Shown here in pieces: positions 34,812-47,034 of a stretch of 64,000 bases of DNA. How positions within the stretch are numbered: position 1 is the first letter of the stretch; the number at the start of each line of letters is the position of its first letter. The stretch lies in contig JAUIMM010000534.1 in NCBI GenBank assembly GCA_031769625.1, forward strand, positions 13,593,001 through 13,657,000. The letters run 5' to 3'. The DNA comes from Taudactylus pleione. Its lineage: Eukaryota > Chordata > Amphibia > Anura > Myobatrachidae. A model generated the notes under the pieces. It made no database searches and was not told where the DNA came from. It worked only from the letters and a program-made list of their open reading frames with translations. A program made the translations under genes and the position numbers.

Positions 34812-36456
34812 CAGTCAGGTCCATAAATATTGGGACATTGACAGAATTTTCAGATTTTGGCCTCTATTCACCACCACAATGGTTTTGAAATGAAACAAAC
34901 AAGATGTGCTTTAACTGCAGACTTTCAGATTTAATTTGAGGGTAAATACATCCAAATCGGGTGAACAGTGTAGGAATTACAACAGTTTCAATATGTGCCT
35001 CCCACTTTTTAAGGGGCCAAAAGTAATGGGACTATCAACTCAAAAGCTATTTAAAGGACAGGTGTGGGCTATTCCCTCATTATTTCATTATCAATTAAGC
35101 AGGTAAAAGGTCTGGAGTTGATTCTAGGTGTGACATTTGCATTTGGAATCAGTTGCTGTCAACTCTCAATATGAGATCCAAAGAGCTGTCACTATCAGTG
35201 AAGCAAGCCATCATTAGGCTGAAAAATCAAAACATGCCCATCAGAGAGATTGCAAAAACATTAGGTGTGGCCAAATCAACTGTTTGGAACATTCTTAAAA
35301 AAGAAAGAACACACCGAAGAGCTCAGCAACACCAAAAGACGCAGAAGACAACGGAAAACAACTGTGGTGGATGACAAAAGAATTATTTCCCTGGTGAAGA
35401 AAAACCCCTTCACAACAGTTGGCCAAATCAAGAACACTCTCCAGGAGGTAGATGAATATGTGTCAAAGTCAACAATCAAGAGAAGACTTCACAAGAGTGA
35501 ATATAGAGGGTTAACCACAAGATGCAAACCATTGGTGAGCCACAAAAACAGGAAGACCAGATTAGAGTTTGCCAAACAACATCTAAAAAAGCCATTACAG
35601 TTCAGGAACAACATCCTATTGACAGATGAGACAAAGATCAACTTGTACAAGAGTGATGGGAAGAGAAGAGAAGGAAAGGAACTGCTCATGATCCAAAACA
35701 TACCACCTCATCAGTGAAGCATGGTGGTGGTAGTGTCATGGCGTGGGCATGTATGGCTGCCAATGGAACTGGATCCCTTGTATTTATTGATGATGTGACT
35801 GCTGACAAAAGCAGCAGAATGAATTCTGAAGTGTTTCGGGCAATATTATATGCTTATAGTCAGTCAAATGCTTCAGAACTCATTGGACAGTGCTTCACAG
35901 TGCAGTTGGACAATGACCCGAAGCATACTGCAAAAGCAACCAAAGAGTTTTTTAAGGCTAAAAAGTGGAATGTTATGCAATGGCCATGTCAATCCCCTGA
36001 CCTGAATCCGATTGAGCATGCATTTCACTTGATGAAGACAAAACTGAAGGGAAAATGCCCCAAGAACAAGCAGGAACTGAAGACATTTGCAGTAGAGGCC
36101 TGGCAGAGCATCACCAGGGATGAAACCCAGCGTCTGGTGAAGTCTATGCGTTCCAGACTTCAGGCTGTAATTGCCTGCAAAGGATTTGCAACAAAGTATT
36201 AAAAAGTAAAAATTAGATTTAGGATTGTTTAGTTTGTCCCATTACTTATGGCCCCTTAAAAAGTGGGAGGCACATATAAAAACCATTGTAATTCCTACAC
36301 CGTTCACCTGATTTGGATGTAATTACCCTCAAATGTAATCTGAAAGTCTGCAGTTAAATCACATCTTGTTTGTTTCATTTCAAAGCCATTGTGGTGATGA
36401 ATAGAGGACAAAATATGAAAATTCTGTCAATGTCCCAATATTTATGGACCTGACTG
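34812..36456 (+). mobile_element. Tc1/mariner element (second Tc1 family), copy 1
   Basis: Ends CAGTCAGGTCCATAAATATT and its complement, flanked by TA on both sides. Inverted repeats run about 200 bp and include AAACAAACAAGATGTG and GTGGGAGGCACATAT. The length of 1645 bp is normal. The transposase inside has only two small frame-breaking indels, so this is a fairly young copy. Confidence 0.95.
35171..36202 (+). pseudogene. Tc1 transposase, near-complete with two frameshifts
   Basis: Start at ATG 35171 (MRSKELSLSVKQAII), the conserved Tc1 start. Then a paired-type HTH (MPIREIAKTLGVAKSTVWNI), a second HTH (KNPFTTVGQIKNTL to KSTIKRRLHK), and the DDE catalytic domain: LLTDETKINLY (first Asp), [13 protein letters not shown] (second Asp) and SPDLNPIEHAF (Glu), with 34 residues between the second Asp and the Glu, the Tc1 D34E spacing. 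Full length would be about 340 aa. The first break is one extra base near 35305, judged against the second copy at 42170. The second is a 7-bp loss near 35672. It ends FATKY at 36202. Cut-and-paste transposition at TA is the family role; this copy cannot make the enzyme. Confidence 0.93.
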
Positions 36457-36540
36457 TATGAGTTACCTGGATTGCAAATTAGATTGTAAAGGTGTGTATG
36501 TATGAATACTTTGAATGAGACTTTCGAGCGTAAGTGTAAT

Positions 36541-36868
36541 CAGGGCCGTAGAGAGCCCGGCCGGGTCCCGGTAAAGGACGGGCGTGGCCTAATCATGGGT
36601 GGCCGTGGCCTAATCATGGGTGGCCAAGCCCCTTTTGTCAAAAAATAAACAAATTATTTTTGCAGTGCTACTGTGCGCTGCGGAGGAGGGCGCTGTAAGC
36701 CTCCCCAGCCCAGCACTAAGTGGGGGGACATGATTAGTGTGATCGCTCCCCCCCACAGCCATAGGAGACTGCTCTGGCTGCTGCAGCAGCCTAGAGTAGT
36801 CTCGCACTGCAGCCTAGCACAAGCCCGGGTAAACTGTACCCGCTCCTCCCACCCTCTTTGCACCCATG
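36541..36868. mobile_element. Possible hAT-like GC-rich repeat
   Basis: Starts CAGGGCCGTAGAGAGCCCGG, the CAGGGCCGTA hAT-type terminus, followed by a GC-rich interior containing a duplicated GTGGCCTAATCATGGGTGG unit. The right end is eroded near CTCCCACCCTCTTTGC. Confidence 0.5.
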
Positions 36869-37595
36869 AGTGTAATAGAAAGTAAAATTGCATCAAAAGT
36901 AGTTTTATTAGGGTTATTGACAAATCAACTTTGCTTTTTCTCATTATTATATAGGAGTGGTGATTAAACACATTGAGGGAGTGTAACTGCATTGTTTTCA
37001 TATAGCACAGCAGACATGTGAAATGTGTTGAATATAAACCAGCTATGAACAATCTCTAAGTAGAGCTTAAAGAGTAAAGTTGAACAGAAATACAGATTAT
37101 TCACCTAAACAATGGACCCAGCAGTAAACGGAGGTTATTTTATCCAATGAGCCATTCAGATCTATTTATGGCATGGAAACATTGCATTTCTTTTTTTGGG
37201 GAAAAACATTCTAATTGTCTACTGCTTTTATCTTAAAGTTTCAAAAAGTCTTAATAGATCCAGATATCCAGATCCAGATATGTATTTAAGCATCTGTGTT
37301 TGTTGAATTTGCAACAAAGTTGTATATTTGTAAATCACTTCCCTAGTGCCTCCCTTTCAGAAAGACCTTTGCATAAGGTAAATAATAAGTTGTCAGGCTG
37401 AGAAGTTTGTTTCATTGAGCGTGCAGAGGTTAAATATCAAGTTTTTAAAAAGATGCTCTCCTTGTTAGATCCAAACATACAGAAACATTTCTTTCCACCC
37501 CAGAAGAACCCATAAAAGTAGATTGATTTAATTCTTCCAAAGATAAACATACCCACAGATGATCTCTTGATCTGGGTGTACTGGGACACTAAAGG
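36869..37595. other. No recognisable gene
   Basis: About 730 bp of AT-rich sequence. No domain or repeat ends. Confidence 0.5.
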
Positions 37596-38066
37596 GTATG
37601 CGGTCAGGAAGCCGTTGTTCGAAATGCCGACCGCCGATTCCCAACTGTGAAATCCCAGCATGGGTCTAATGATAGGTGTCGAAATCCCGATGCCTATCAT
37701 TATCCACTCGCCGAAATCCCGATGCCCGGCATAAGGTAAGCTGGGCATTGGCAGTGGACAGCCGTGGGGGGGGGAGGATTAGGTTTAGGGGCTTCCTGTG
37801 GGACTTAGGTCTAGGTACCCCCAGGGAGGGTTAGGGTTAGACTAGGAGATTGGGGGTTAGGTTTAGGCACTCCTAGGGGGAGGTTATGGTTAGGCATTAG
37901 GCATTATGGGGGTGGTTAGGGTTAGGAACCCCTAAAGGAGGGTTAGTGGGGAGAGGGTTAGGGATAGTTAAAATACTTACCCTGTCGGGATCTTCAGTCT
38001 TCTGACTACCAGCATCGGTATTATGTCCACCGGCCATATGTCCGGCGGTATGTCATACCGATTCCC
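37596..38066. mobile_element. hAT-type MITE with telomere-like interior (copy 4)
   Basis: Flanks ACTAAAGG (37588-37595) and ACAAAAGG (38067-38074) match at 7 of 8. Left GTATGCGGTCAGG; inward right GGGAATCGGTATGACATACC. The interior is TTAGGTTTAGG and TTAGGGTTAG units. Confidence 0.8.
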
Positions 38067-39111
38067 ACAAAAGGCCACTTTGTTATTCTGTGTCCACAGA
38101 AACCTAGAAACACCAAAATGGAGGTTGTTGTAGAGATGCCACCATGATCATTGTGAAGACTCAGTAATCTTGACAGGTAATACATTCCATGGGTGAACCA
38201 CTCACACCAGCAGGCAGTTGTAAACCTCCCATGGCTGTCTCCCCAAATTATGTAATAAACGAAATAGGGGAAGTTTCTCAATGAACCTAAGTTGGAGAAG
38301 GACTTACTACAAGTCTTCTAGCCAGGAAAGGTATGCAGCTATATTGTAAGGTGCCTTTGTCTCCAAAGGGATATATAGTATATTACTTGTCTGGAGGACT
38401 GAAGTACCTCTTAAAATGTTCAGCTTTCAATTAAAAAATGTAAATGTACTCATTTTGCCAATTGTTGTTACACTTACTGTTTAAAGTTATAACCATCCTA
38501 TTAGCAGAAGAATTCTGGTTGTCTTATACATATTTTATATATGTCAATGTATTTTTTCTTACACTGCTGGAGGATCCCATTTATGTTTTTATTTTTTTGG
38601 ACAAGTCATTATCCTTTCTCCTTTCCACTTTTTGTCAGCTATATAATAATTTCGCATCTTTGTGATCACCATGGTCTGCTATGCACAATGACTATTGGCC
38701 TGTTTTTGTATTCAAGCCTGTGCTAACCATCCTCAACCGTAGCCCTTGGCCAGACTTTGAATATCAATACACTGACAGATACTGTACAACCCAGGGTAGG
38801 CATACTATGGGCAATGATAGGTATACTATGGGAAATGACTTACATGTATCTAACAGCTTAGTCAATTATCTTCTAGTGCTGGTGACTGGAGAATGCCAGA
38901 TACTCATTGATTCCACTCATGGGTGAGTCAGTGCCAGCCACTATCAAGTAGATGGATCAAGAGGTAATTATAACGGTGATAACTTAGTTTGCTGAACTCA
39001 TCTTCCAGTATTTTTGAAGTGGATGATCCAAACCTAAAATTTCACTCTAGTTTGGATAATTTACACAATTGTACATAGAAAGATAAAGAGAGAGAAAAAT
39101 TAAGAGACATA
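38067..39111. other. No recognisable gene
   Basis: About 1 kb, AT-rich, no family recognised. Confidence 0.5.
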
Positions 39112-39433
39112 GGGCCTGATTCAGAGTTGGGAATAGAGTGAGATATCTCTCTCAACTGTGAACCTGAACAAACCATATTGCAATGCAAGGGGTGTAAATA
39201 CATATGTTTTTTTTACGTGTGGGGTAAATATTGGCTGATTTTGCATGTAGCCCACAAATAATGCACAGCTTTATTATTACTCTACAATTTAGATGTCAGT
39301 TTGGAAACACTCCTCCCAAATCTAAATCTCTCTGCACATTTTAAATCAGCCCCACCTGCAGTGCAGCATGGTTTCACCAAGATGATCAGTTGAGAGTGAT
39401 ATCTCACTCTATTCCCAAGTCTGAATCAGGCCC
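39112..39433. mobile_element. Harbinger-type MITE
   Basis: Ends GGGCCTGATTCAGAGTTGGG and, inward from the right, GGGCCTGATTCAGACTTGGG with further pairing through AATAGAGTGAGATATC. ATA flanks both sides (39109-39111 and 39434-39436). Non-coding. Confidence 0.9.
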
Positions 39434-39699
39434 ATAGAGCGGGATGTAATAGAGTTCGAGTTTTTAGATTTTGCGAGTTTCCCGGAAAACTCACACATTT
39501 TGAAATCTCGATCAATGCAATAGCGTGCGCGATCCTGCAAACTTGCATTTTTCAAAATACACATTTTTGAAACTCACAACCAGATGTTTCCCCAGGTTAT
39601 ACATACAACTCGTGCAATGTAATAGGGTGCGAGTTCGCATCTCGCACATAAAACATTACCATAATCTCGCCAAAAAATAGACCAAAGTGACAATGGAGA

Positions 39700-40208
39700 G
39701 TTGTATGTAAAAAAAAAAAAAAAAAAATTAACAAAGGTTACAAACGAATCTTCCAATCCATAAACATATATAAATATGCATATAAGTGTAAAATCTAATT
39801 TTTAGGTTGTAAATACTCATAATTCTTAATTCTTTTAAAAGTGTTTTGGAGCAAAAATATCTGGCTTATTTTCAAACACTATTGTGTGCTGACAAATGGT
39901 CCCCGTTTTTTGGCATAGAGTTTTCGCCCTCGGTGAAAAGTCTTGGGGATAAGTTTTCTCCCCAGCGAAAGTCTTGGGGATAAGTTTCCTCCCCGGCGAA
40001 AAGTCTTGGGGATAAGTTTTTGCTATGGCGAAAAGTCACAATCGCTTTTTATTGTCCCCGGAATCCTGTTTTTTGCACCTAATTACATACAAACATCTGT
40101 TCCATTTAAATATAGTTCAAAATAAACTTTCTAAATTCAATTTGAGGCGAAATGTCGTAATCGGCGAAAATTTATCGCCGATGACGTCATTTTCACCTAC
40201 TTTCATTA
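39700..40208. other. Element interior with GGCGAAAAGTC-type motifs and a poly-A run
   Basis: A poly-A run lies at about 39710-39727. AGTCTTGGGGATAAGTTT repeats three times at 39939-40020. No gene recognised. Confidence 0.5.
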
Positions 40209-40963
40209 TCCCCGTATTCAATTAAATTGACTTTTCACTGGGACGAAAAAAAATGGGGATAAATATTTGCCTGCCTTTAGCTGGCGAAAAAAAAGCAGAA
40301 TTTGGGTTTAGGGGTGCAGGCTTAAAAAAAATTAGCCTGCACCCTTGGGAATGACCCCTTAAAACAATCTGTGTCAAAAAAAAAAAATCGGGACACCCCA
40401 ATTTTATTTGACAATTTTGGGGTGAAAAAAATAAATTGGAAAAACCACTTCTAAAATAGTTAAATTGATTCCAGAGGGGGTCGGAAGTATGCGGCAGGTG
40501 TTTTCTTCAATGCGGGTGACAGTGGCAGGTGCATTTTTGCTGAATTGAAAAAATAATTGTAGGGACTTAAAAATATGCTTGCACAAATTTTTATGGGACC
40601 ACTTTTAAAAACGAAAAAAACAAACAAAGTGCTCTTCTGCATCACTTCTTCAATGTCGGGAAAAAAGCACCTGCCGTGGCTTTTTAAAAACCGGACTTTC
40701 TTCTGCAGACAAAAACGGGGGTACGCATAGTGATCCCCCAGGTCTGGACATCTTTAGGGGGGTCCTACAATTATTTCCCAAAAATTCCCAGATTTTTTTG
40801 CTGATCCAAGTTTTGCCCGTTCCCGTTTTCGCCTACTTTGGAATTGAATACGAGGAATAGCGGGCACGCGTGCGATACTTTTCCGCCTGGAAAACAGGCG
40901 AAGGAGGTAAAAAGTCCAGCAGGCGAAAAGTCTGGACTTTTTGCCTCAAATTGAATACGGGCC
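40209..40963. mobile_element. Harbinger-type MITE, TTA target
   Basis: Left CCCCGTATTCAATT and inward right GGCCCGTATTCAATTTGAGG are paired ends. TTA flanks at 40206-40208 and 40964-40966, the standard Harbinger target. The interior is rich in GGCGAAAA motifs. A related short copy lies at 52106-52313. Confidence 0.75.
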
Positions 40964-43052
40964 TTAGTATAGTTTATAAAGAAAGACAGACACAAATGTT
41001 ATTCAACTTACTTTACTAAACTAGTAAGAAATCATGAAAAAAAACATATATTTATTTTAAATCCAAAATTACTGTGAGGAAGATAAGCCTCTACCCCTCC
41101 CTGACCCTGTAGTTGCACCCCCCCCATGTACAGGCACTTTGCCTTGGGGTACTCATTGGTGAGACCATTTGAGGACTGGTGGCTTGTGAGCTGGGTGTAG
41201 ATGCTGATGGCATTTCCCTAAGGGCCCTTTGTGCCACCAGCTCCCTTTGTAATGCCACAAGGCCTGTGTTTGCTCCCGTATGGCAGAATTTTGGTCTCTG
41301 GCGGCCTGTGTTTGCTCCCGTATGGCAGCATTTTGGCCTCTGGCGGCCAGTGTTAGCTCCAACAGATGCCTACTGAAGTCACTAGCGATACGGGTGCGGG
41401 TCCCCTGGGCTACTGCGTAGGTCCTATTTAGCTTCCTGAGCTGGTGTGTGATGCTGTCTATTTGAATGTTTTGCGTCTCCAAGTACTGCATCTGGTGTTC
41501 ACGGAAGGTCTGCAGGGACTGAGCCTGCTCATCTGCACTGGGGGTGGGTGTCTGTGCTGTTTGCTGTGTTGATGGCTGTTGGTACTGTGCAGGTGGATTT
41601 TGTCTTGTTGCCTCCACAGGACTAAGAGGAATTGTTGCCTCAGCTTCCTCCTCCTCAGACGTGTAAGCCACCAAGCCAAAATTACTTACTGCGAGCCTAG
41701 ACGGTGGTGGTGTGGTCTGCGGTGGAGGCACAGAAACTCCTGATGGTCTTGAAATTTTAAAATAAAATATAGTAGAACTACAATGTGTAAAAATGTGTTA
41801 GGATTAATTTTGGAGTTTGAGTTTCACATACAGTCAGGTGCATAAATATTGGGACATTGACAGAATTTTCATATTCACCACAACAATGGCTTTGAAATGA
41901 AACAAACAAGATGTGCTTTAACTGCAGACTTTCAGATTTAATTTGAGGGTAATTACGTCCAAATCAGGAGAACGATGTAGGAATTACAACGGTTTCTATA
42001 TGTTCTTCCCACTTTTTAAGGGGCCAAAAGTAATGGGACTATCAACTCAAAAGCTATTTCATGGACAGGTGTGGGCTATTATTTCATTATCAATTAAGAA
42101 GGTAAAAGGTCTGGAGTTGATTCTAGGTGTGACATTTAGGTGTGGCCAAATTAACTGTATGGAACATTCTTAAAAAGAACGAACGCACCGGAGAGCTCAG
42201 CAACACCAAAAGACCCGGAAGACCATGGAAAACAACTGTGGTGGATGACAGAAGAATTATTTCCCTGGTGAAGAAAAACCCCTTCATAACAGTTGGCCAA
42301 ATCAAGAACACTCTCCAGGAGGTAGGTGTATATGTGTCAAAGTCAACAATCAAGAGAAGACTTCACAAGAGTGAATATAGAGGGTTCACCACAAGATGTA
42401 AACCATTGATGAGCCACAAAAACAGGAAACCAGATTACAGTTTGCCAAACAACATCTAAAAAAGCCATTACAGTTCTTGAACAACATCCTATGGACAGAT
42501 GAGACAAAGATCAACTTGTACCAGAGTGACGGGAAGAGAAGAGTATGGAGAAGAAAAGGAACTGCTCATGATCCAAAACATACCACCTCATCAGTGAAGC
42601 ATGGTGGTGATAGTGTCATGGCGTGGGCATGTATGGCTGCCAATGGAACTGGTTCCCATGTATTTGTTGATGATGTGACTGCTGACAAAAGCAGCAGAAT
42701 GAATTCTGAAGTGTTTCGGGCACTATTATATGCTCATATTCAGTCAAATGCTTCAGAACTCATTGGACGGCGCTTCACAGTGCAGATGGACAATGACCCG
42801 AAGCATACTGCAAAAGCAACCAAAGAGTTTTTTAAGGCTAAAAAGTGGAATGTTATGCAATGGCCAAGTCAATCCCCTGACCTGAATCCGATTGAGCATG
42901 CATTTCACTTGATGAAGACAAAACTGAAGGGAAAATGCCCCAAGAACAAGCAGGAACTGAAGACATTTGCAGTAGAGGCCTGGCAGAGCATCACCAGGGA
43001 TGAAACCCAGCGTCTGGTGATGTCTATGCATTCCAGACTTCAGGCTGTAATT

Positions 43053-43971
43053 TGGGTAGGGGGGGTAAGGTGCGCTCTTCCTGCTAGTACTGGTGATGAC
43101 TTGTGTGTGTTTGTGAGTGGTGTTAATTAGAATGTTTCTTCTGGTGGTGGTGATGTTTTGGAAGTGAGGAGGGTGTGATTGGGTATGGAGTGTAGTTTGG
43201 AGAAATGTGAAAAGGGGAATGGAATAGGATCAAAATGAGGCCAGCGAGACACAGTAATTTTGGGCAAAATCTTTTATTGAATAGTCACAATGCTGCTCTG
43301 TTAAGATCCCGGGCAGGTGGGTGGGGTTCAGTGATGAGTGGTGATGAGACTGGGGAGGTAGGTGGACCCTTTTAGGGGGCTCCTTCCCGTGCGGTTCAGT
43401 GACCTTGCACGTCACCCCTGCTGGACCTATGGTCGACAGTCTAGGAAGTCTCGGGGGGTGGGGGGATTTGCAGAGTGGGTTGGAACACCTGTGTGGTGTC
43501 CCGCGTGTTGGTGTGAGTCTTGGCAGTACTTACCTACCGGTAGGTTTTTTGTTGTGGTGATGTAGGTCGATGTTGCGGCCGTTGCAGATTGGTTGGAAGC
43601 TGCAGGTTTGTTGGTGAGCTGGATCAGCGTGTTGCTGGTGTGCTGCAAGTGCACAGCTGTTCTGATTGGTCTGCGGAGGACAGCAACCATAGTATGCAGC
43701 TGAAATTGGCTCTTGGTCGTGCCGCTGGTGGTGCGGAGCCAGAGGTGTGGATGGGTGAGCTGCTGGGAGGCTGGGTTGCAGCGTGTGTGCTGGTACCAAC
43801 CCTGGGGGGTGGTCTGCCTGGGATACTGATTCAAAAAAAGCCACTGAGGAGGGGGGATGTGGAAAGTGTGACCGGGATGGAGCTGGTCACTGGCGATGTT
43901 GGCTGGGCGGACATGCGGCCGGATGTGCGGGATGCTCTTATCACTGACGGTCCCTCGTGGAAATGGGGATC
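43053..43971 (-). repeat. Left inverted arm of the PLE
   Basis: About 919 bp, the reverse complement of 48641-49558 with few differences. It contains CTACCGGTAGG near 43530, mirrored near 49075. Long frames in both arms are shadows of the same non-coding sequence. Confidence 0.92.
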
Positions 43972-43983
43972 GACGGACCAAAC

Positions 43984-46900
43984 TAAATAAAACAGACGAA
44001 GCCATAATCGAGAAAAAGATAGCCAAAATCACACGGGATAATCCAGGTAACCACCACCGCCCCAACGCTCACAATCCGAACATAGACAAACATCACAACT
44101 ACAAAACCACCAGTCTCACCACCACAAAGACACACACTTACACCGCACCAACATCACACCACCAACACACAACCAACCATATTACCTCAGGCACCCCGAT
44201 ATACAAAAAACTAGACTTAACGTACCAGCAATACATGTCCAAGATTCACAACACAAAGAACCCATCAAACACACACAACAAAGATAACGACACAAACGAC
44301 CAGGAACAAGACTCAGACTGCAACACATCATTTAGCATTCATGAAATAGAAGACCCATCCGAGTCGGAACACTACGAACAGCTAGCAAGACAATCGCTTA
44401 ACCAAGGGTGGGTCAACACACTCAGAGGGACACCAGACCAAACAGTAACACAAACAGACAACACACAAGAAGCCACCCGACCACCACTGCCACCTCCATG
44501 TACACCCATCCACACAGACGAACAATGGTCACAGCATTTTTTAGATCTGGAGGCAGGCAACCGTGCCTGCCTACCACCTACCCAAACACACACCCCAACA
44601 AGGCCAAAACGCAAGCTAGACCATCGAGACGAGGATGCAGAGGTGGACAAACCACCAAAACACTGACCAATCCCACACCACCCAACAGTACAGGTATCTT
44701 CAATCTAAGCAGCCGCACCCTCACACTGAATGACATCTCTGTACTAAACAAAGGACTTAAATTCGCCCCACATAACCCTCTTAACAAATTCGAAGCTTAC
44801 CTTGATTTAAACAGATTCATCCGGAAACTCACCCTCAAAAAATACTTCATGTCCAACCCCATCACAAAAGAACCCATACATAACCTATACAAACACACTA
44901 CACTCAAACCCCCATCCAGCTTCTTCCCCAGTCACCTAAAAGGCCACCTCATATACACCTTCGAACATCTGGTAACAGAGGACATCAACAAACTCAATAC
45001 CTCTAACAAACGGCACAACCCAAACCTCACCACTAACGAAAAAAGTGCACTGAACAATCTCAAATCAAACAGAAACCTGATAATTAAACCAGCAGACAAG
45101 GGGGGGGGGCATAGTTCTCCTGGACAAACTCGACTACATCGCAGAATCACAGCGCATCCTTCAAGACAGAGACACATATGAGAAACTCAATTCTGACCCG
45201 ACACTCAAGTTCAACCAAACACTCAAACGCATACTCCTGACCGGTTTAGACACAGGCATCCTCAATAAGCAGGAATATAACTTCATCCATAACCCAAACC
45301 TGGTCATACCCGTATTCTATTATCTCGTATTCTATTATCTCCCCAAGATACACAAATCATGACACACCCTCCACCCTCCATCATTTCCGGCATCAATTCC
45401 ATCTCATCTAATCTATCACAATACATCGACCACTATCTTCAACCATACGTCAAACGCCAACGCTCACACTTACAGGACACAACACACATACTAAAAATAC
45501 TCGAGGAAACCACCTGGGGGGATGACCACTGGTTAGTCACCAGCGACGTCACATCCCTATACACGATCATCAATCACCAACAGGGTCTTGACAGCATCAA
45601 ACACCATCTCAATCACGACGACACACTGGAACCAGAACAGATCGCATTCATCCTCCAGGGCATTGAATACATTCTCACACACAATTACTTTTGGTTCGAT
45701 GGGGACTTCCACCTGCAGAGTACTGGCACCGCTATGGGGACCAAGTTCAAGCCCAGTTAAGCTAACCTGTTCATGAGCAGTTGGGAGGACTCCCACATAT
45801 GGACGGGTCATGACTGGGATGTGAATTTGGTCCTATGGACCAGATACATAGACGACGTCCTCTGCATCTGGAAGGGTCCCCTACACACACTCCTTGACTT
45901 CATTCAATACATCAACAACAATGACTGGAACCTCAAATTCACGACCAATTACAGCCAATCCTCCGTCAACTTCTTAGACCTAGAAATATACATTGATAAT
46001 CACCAGATACAGACCAAGACTTTTCAAAAACCCGTAGACGTCAACAGTTACATCCTCTCCAGTAGTGGTCATCACCCCTCCTGGCTCAGCAATATCCCCA
46101 CAGGACAGTTCAAGTGGATCAGACGCAACTGCACAAAACTCACGGACTATCACGAACAAGCCACAACACTTAAACAACAATTCACGGACAAAGCATACAA
46201 ACCGGACACATTAGAAGCCACACTCACCCGAATAGGACTAGAAGATAGGAAACCACTTCTGGAATACAAACAGCAACCACAAAACACAGACAACCACGTT
46301 CCCTTCATCACACAATTCAACACCCAGGCGACACAAATAAAAAGAATCATCAACAAACACTGGCACTTACTTAAGGAAGATGCACAACTGACAAGTATCC
46401 TACCCAACAGACCCAAAGTCATCTACCGCAAGGCCCCCAACATCCATAACAAACTCGTATCCAACCACATTCCTCCACCCATCTGAACACAAAGCACTCT
46501 AGACAACTCCAAACTCACAGGGGGTTTCTTCCACTGCGGCTCATGTACCAACTGCGTCACACTAAAAAATAGAAGCACCACACCCACTACAACATTCTCA
46601 TCCACACAGACAAACACCACATATAAAATTAAAGAACACATTTCATGCAACACTAACAACGTAATCTACCTCATACAATGCCCATGCAATCAACAATACA
46701 TAGGCAGGACCACCAGACCACTAAAAACCAGAATTGCCGAACATCTGAGAAACATCACCAAACAAACAGAGAACCATAACATACCCGTACACTACAAAGA
46801 ATACAACCATAGCAGCACACAAGGCACCACTTTCATAGGAATCAAACACATGCAAAAAAACTGGAGAGGCGGAGACCATAACAAAATCCTCAACAAGGAG

Positions 46901-46987
46901 GAACTTAGATGGATATTCACGTTGAAAACACTAACCCCCAGGGGACTCAACATTGACAACGAAGTCAAATCCGTTATAACGAAGTAG
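43984..46987 (+). pseudogene. PLE polyprotein pseudogene: RT plus GIY-YIG endonuclease
   Basis: The protein would nick the target and copy its RNA there. In order: a hydrophilic Asn/Thr-rich N-terminus (43984-44666); FNLSSRTLTLNDISVLNKGL (about 44700-44760); RT entry motif LIIKPADKGG (about 45080), where a frameshift in a G-run (45102-45111) follows; YYLPKIHKS (about 45335), then a break near 45360; ISGINSISSNLSQYIDHYLQ and VTSDVTSLYT. The motif TAMGTKFKPS is followed by a TAA where Tyr is usual (45758-45760). The RT active site RYIDDVLCIW has YIDD at 45845-45856. FLDLEIYIDN follows. After a TGA at 46484-46486 come a Cys pair (FHCGSCTNC) and the GIY-YIG core, VIYLIQCPC to QYIGRTTRP (about 46660-46720). 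It ends at 46987. Confidence 0.9.
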
Positions 46988-47034
46988 TCTCCAACCAGCC
47001 CACCCACGCTCTACTCCAGCCCCAACCCCTATCA

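Larger units (their letters stand above)
34526..36515. mobile_element. Possible MITE split by a Tc1 copy
   Basis: AAGCTGGTACACACCTATAC at the left resembles the MITE at 28902; after the Tc1 insertion the sequence GATTGTAAAGGTGTGTATG may be its other end. The match is weak. Confidence 0.35.

Noticed and set aside
43427..44065. 212-codon minus frame mirrored by plus frames at 48768-49170
   Set aside because: Both are readings of the PLE's inverted arms. Opposite-strand frames are equally open and no known domain appears.
46150..46659. Hydrophobic minus-strand frames suggesting membrane proteins
   Set aside because: Antisense of the PLE coding region; the hydrophobicity comes from reading Asn/Thr/His codons backwards.
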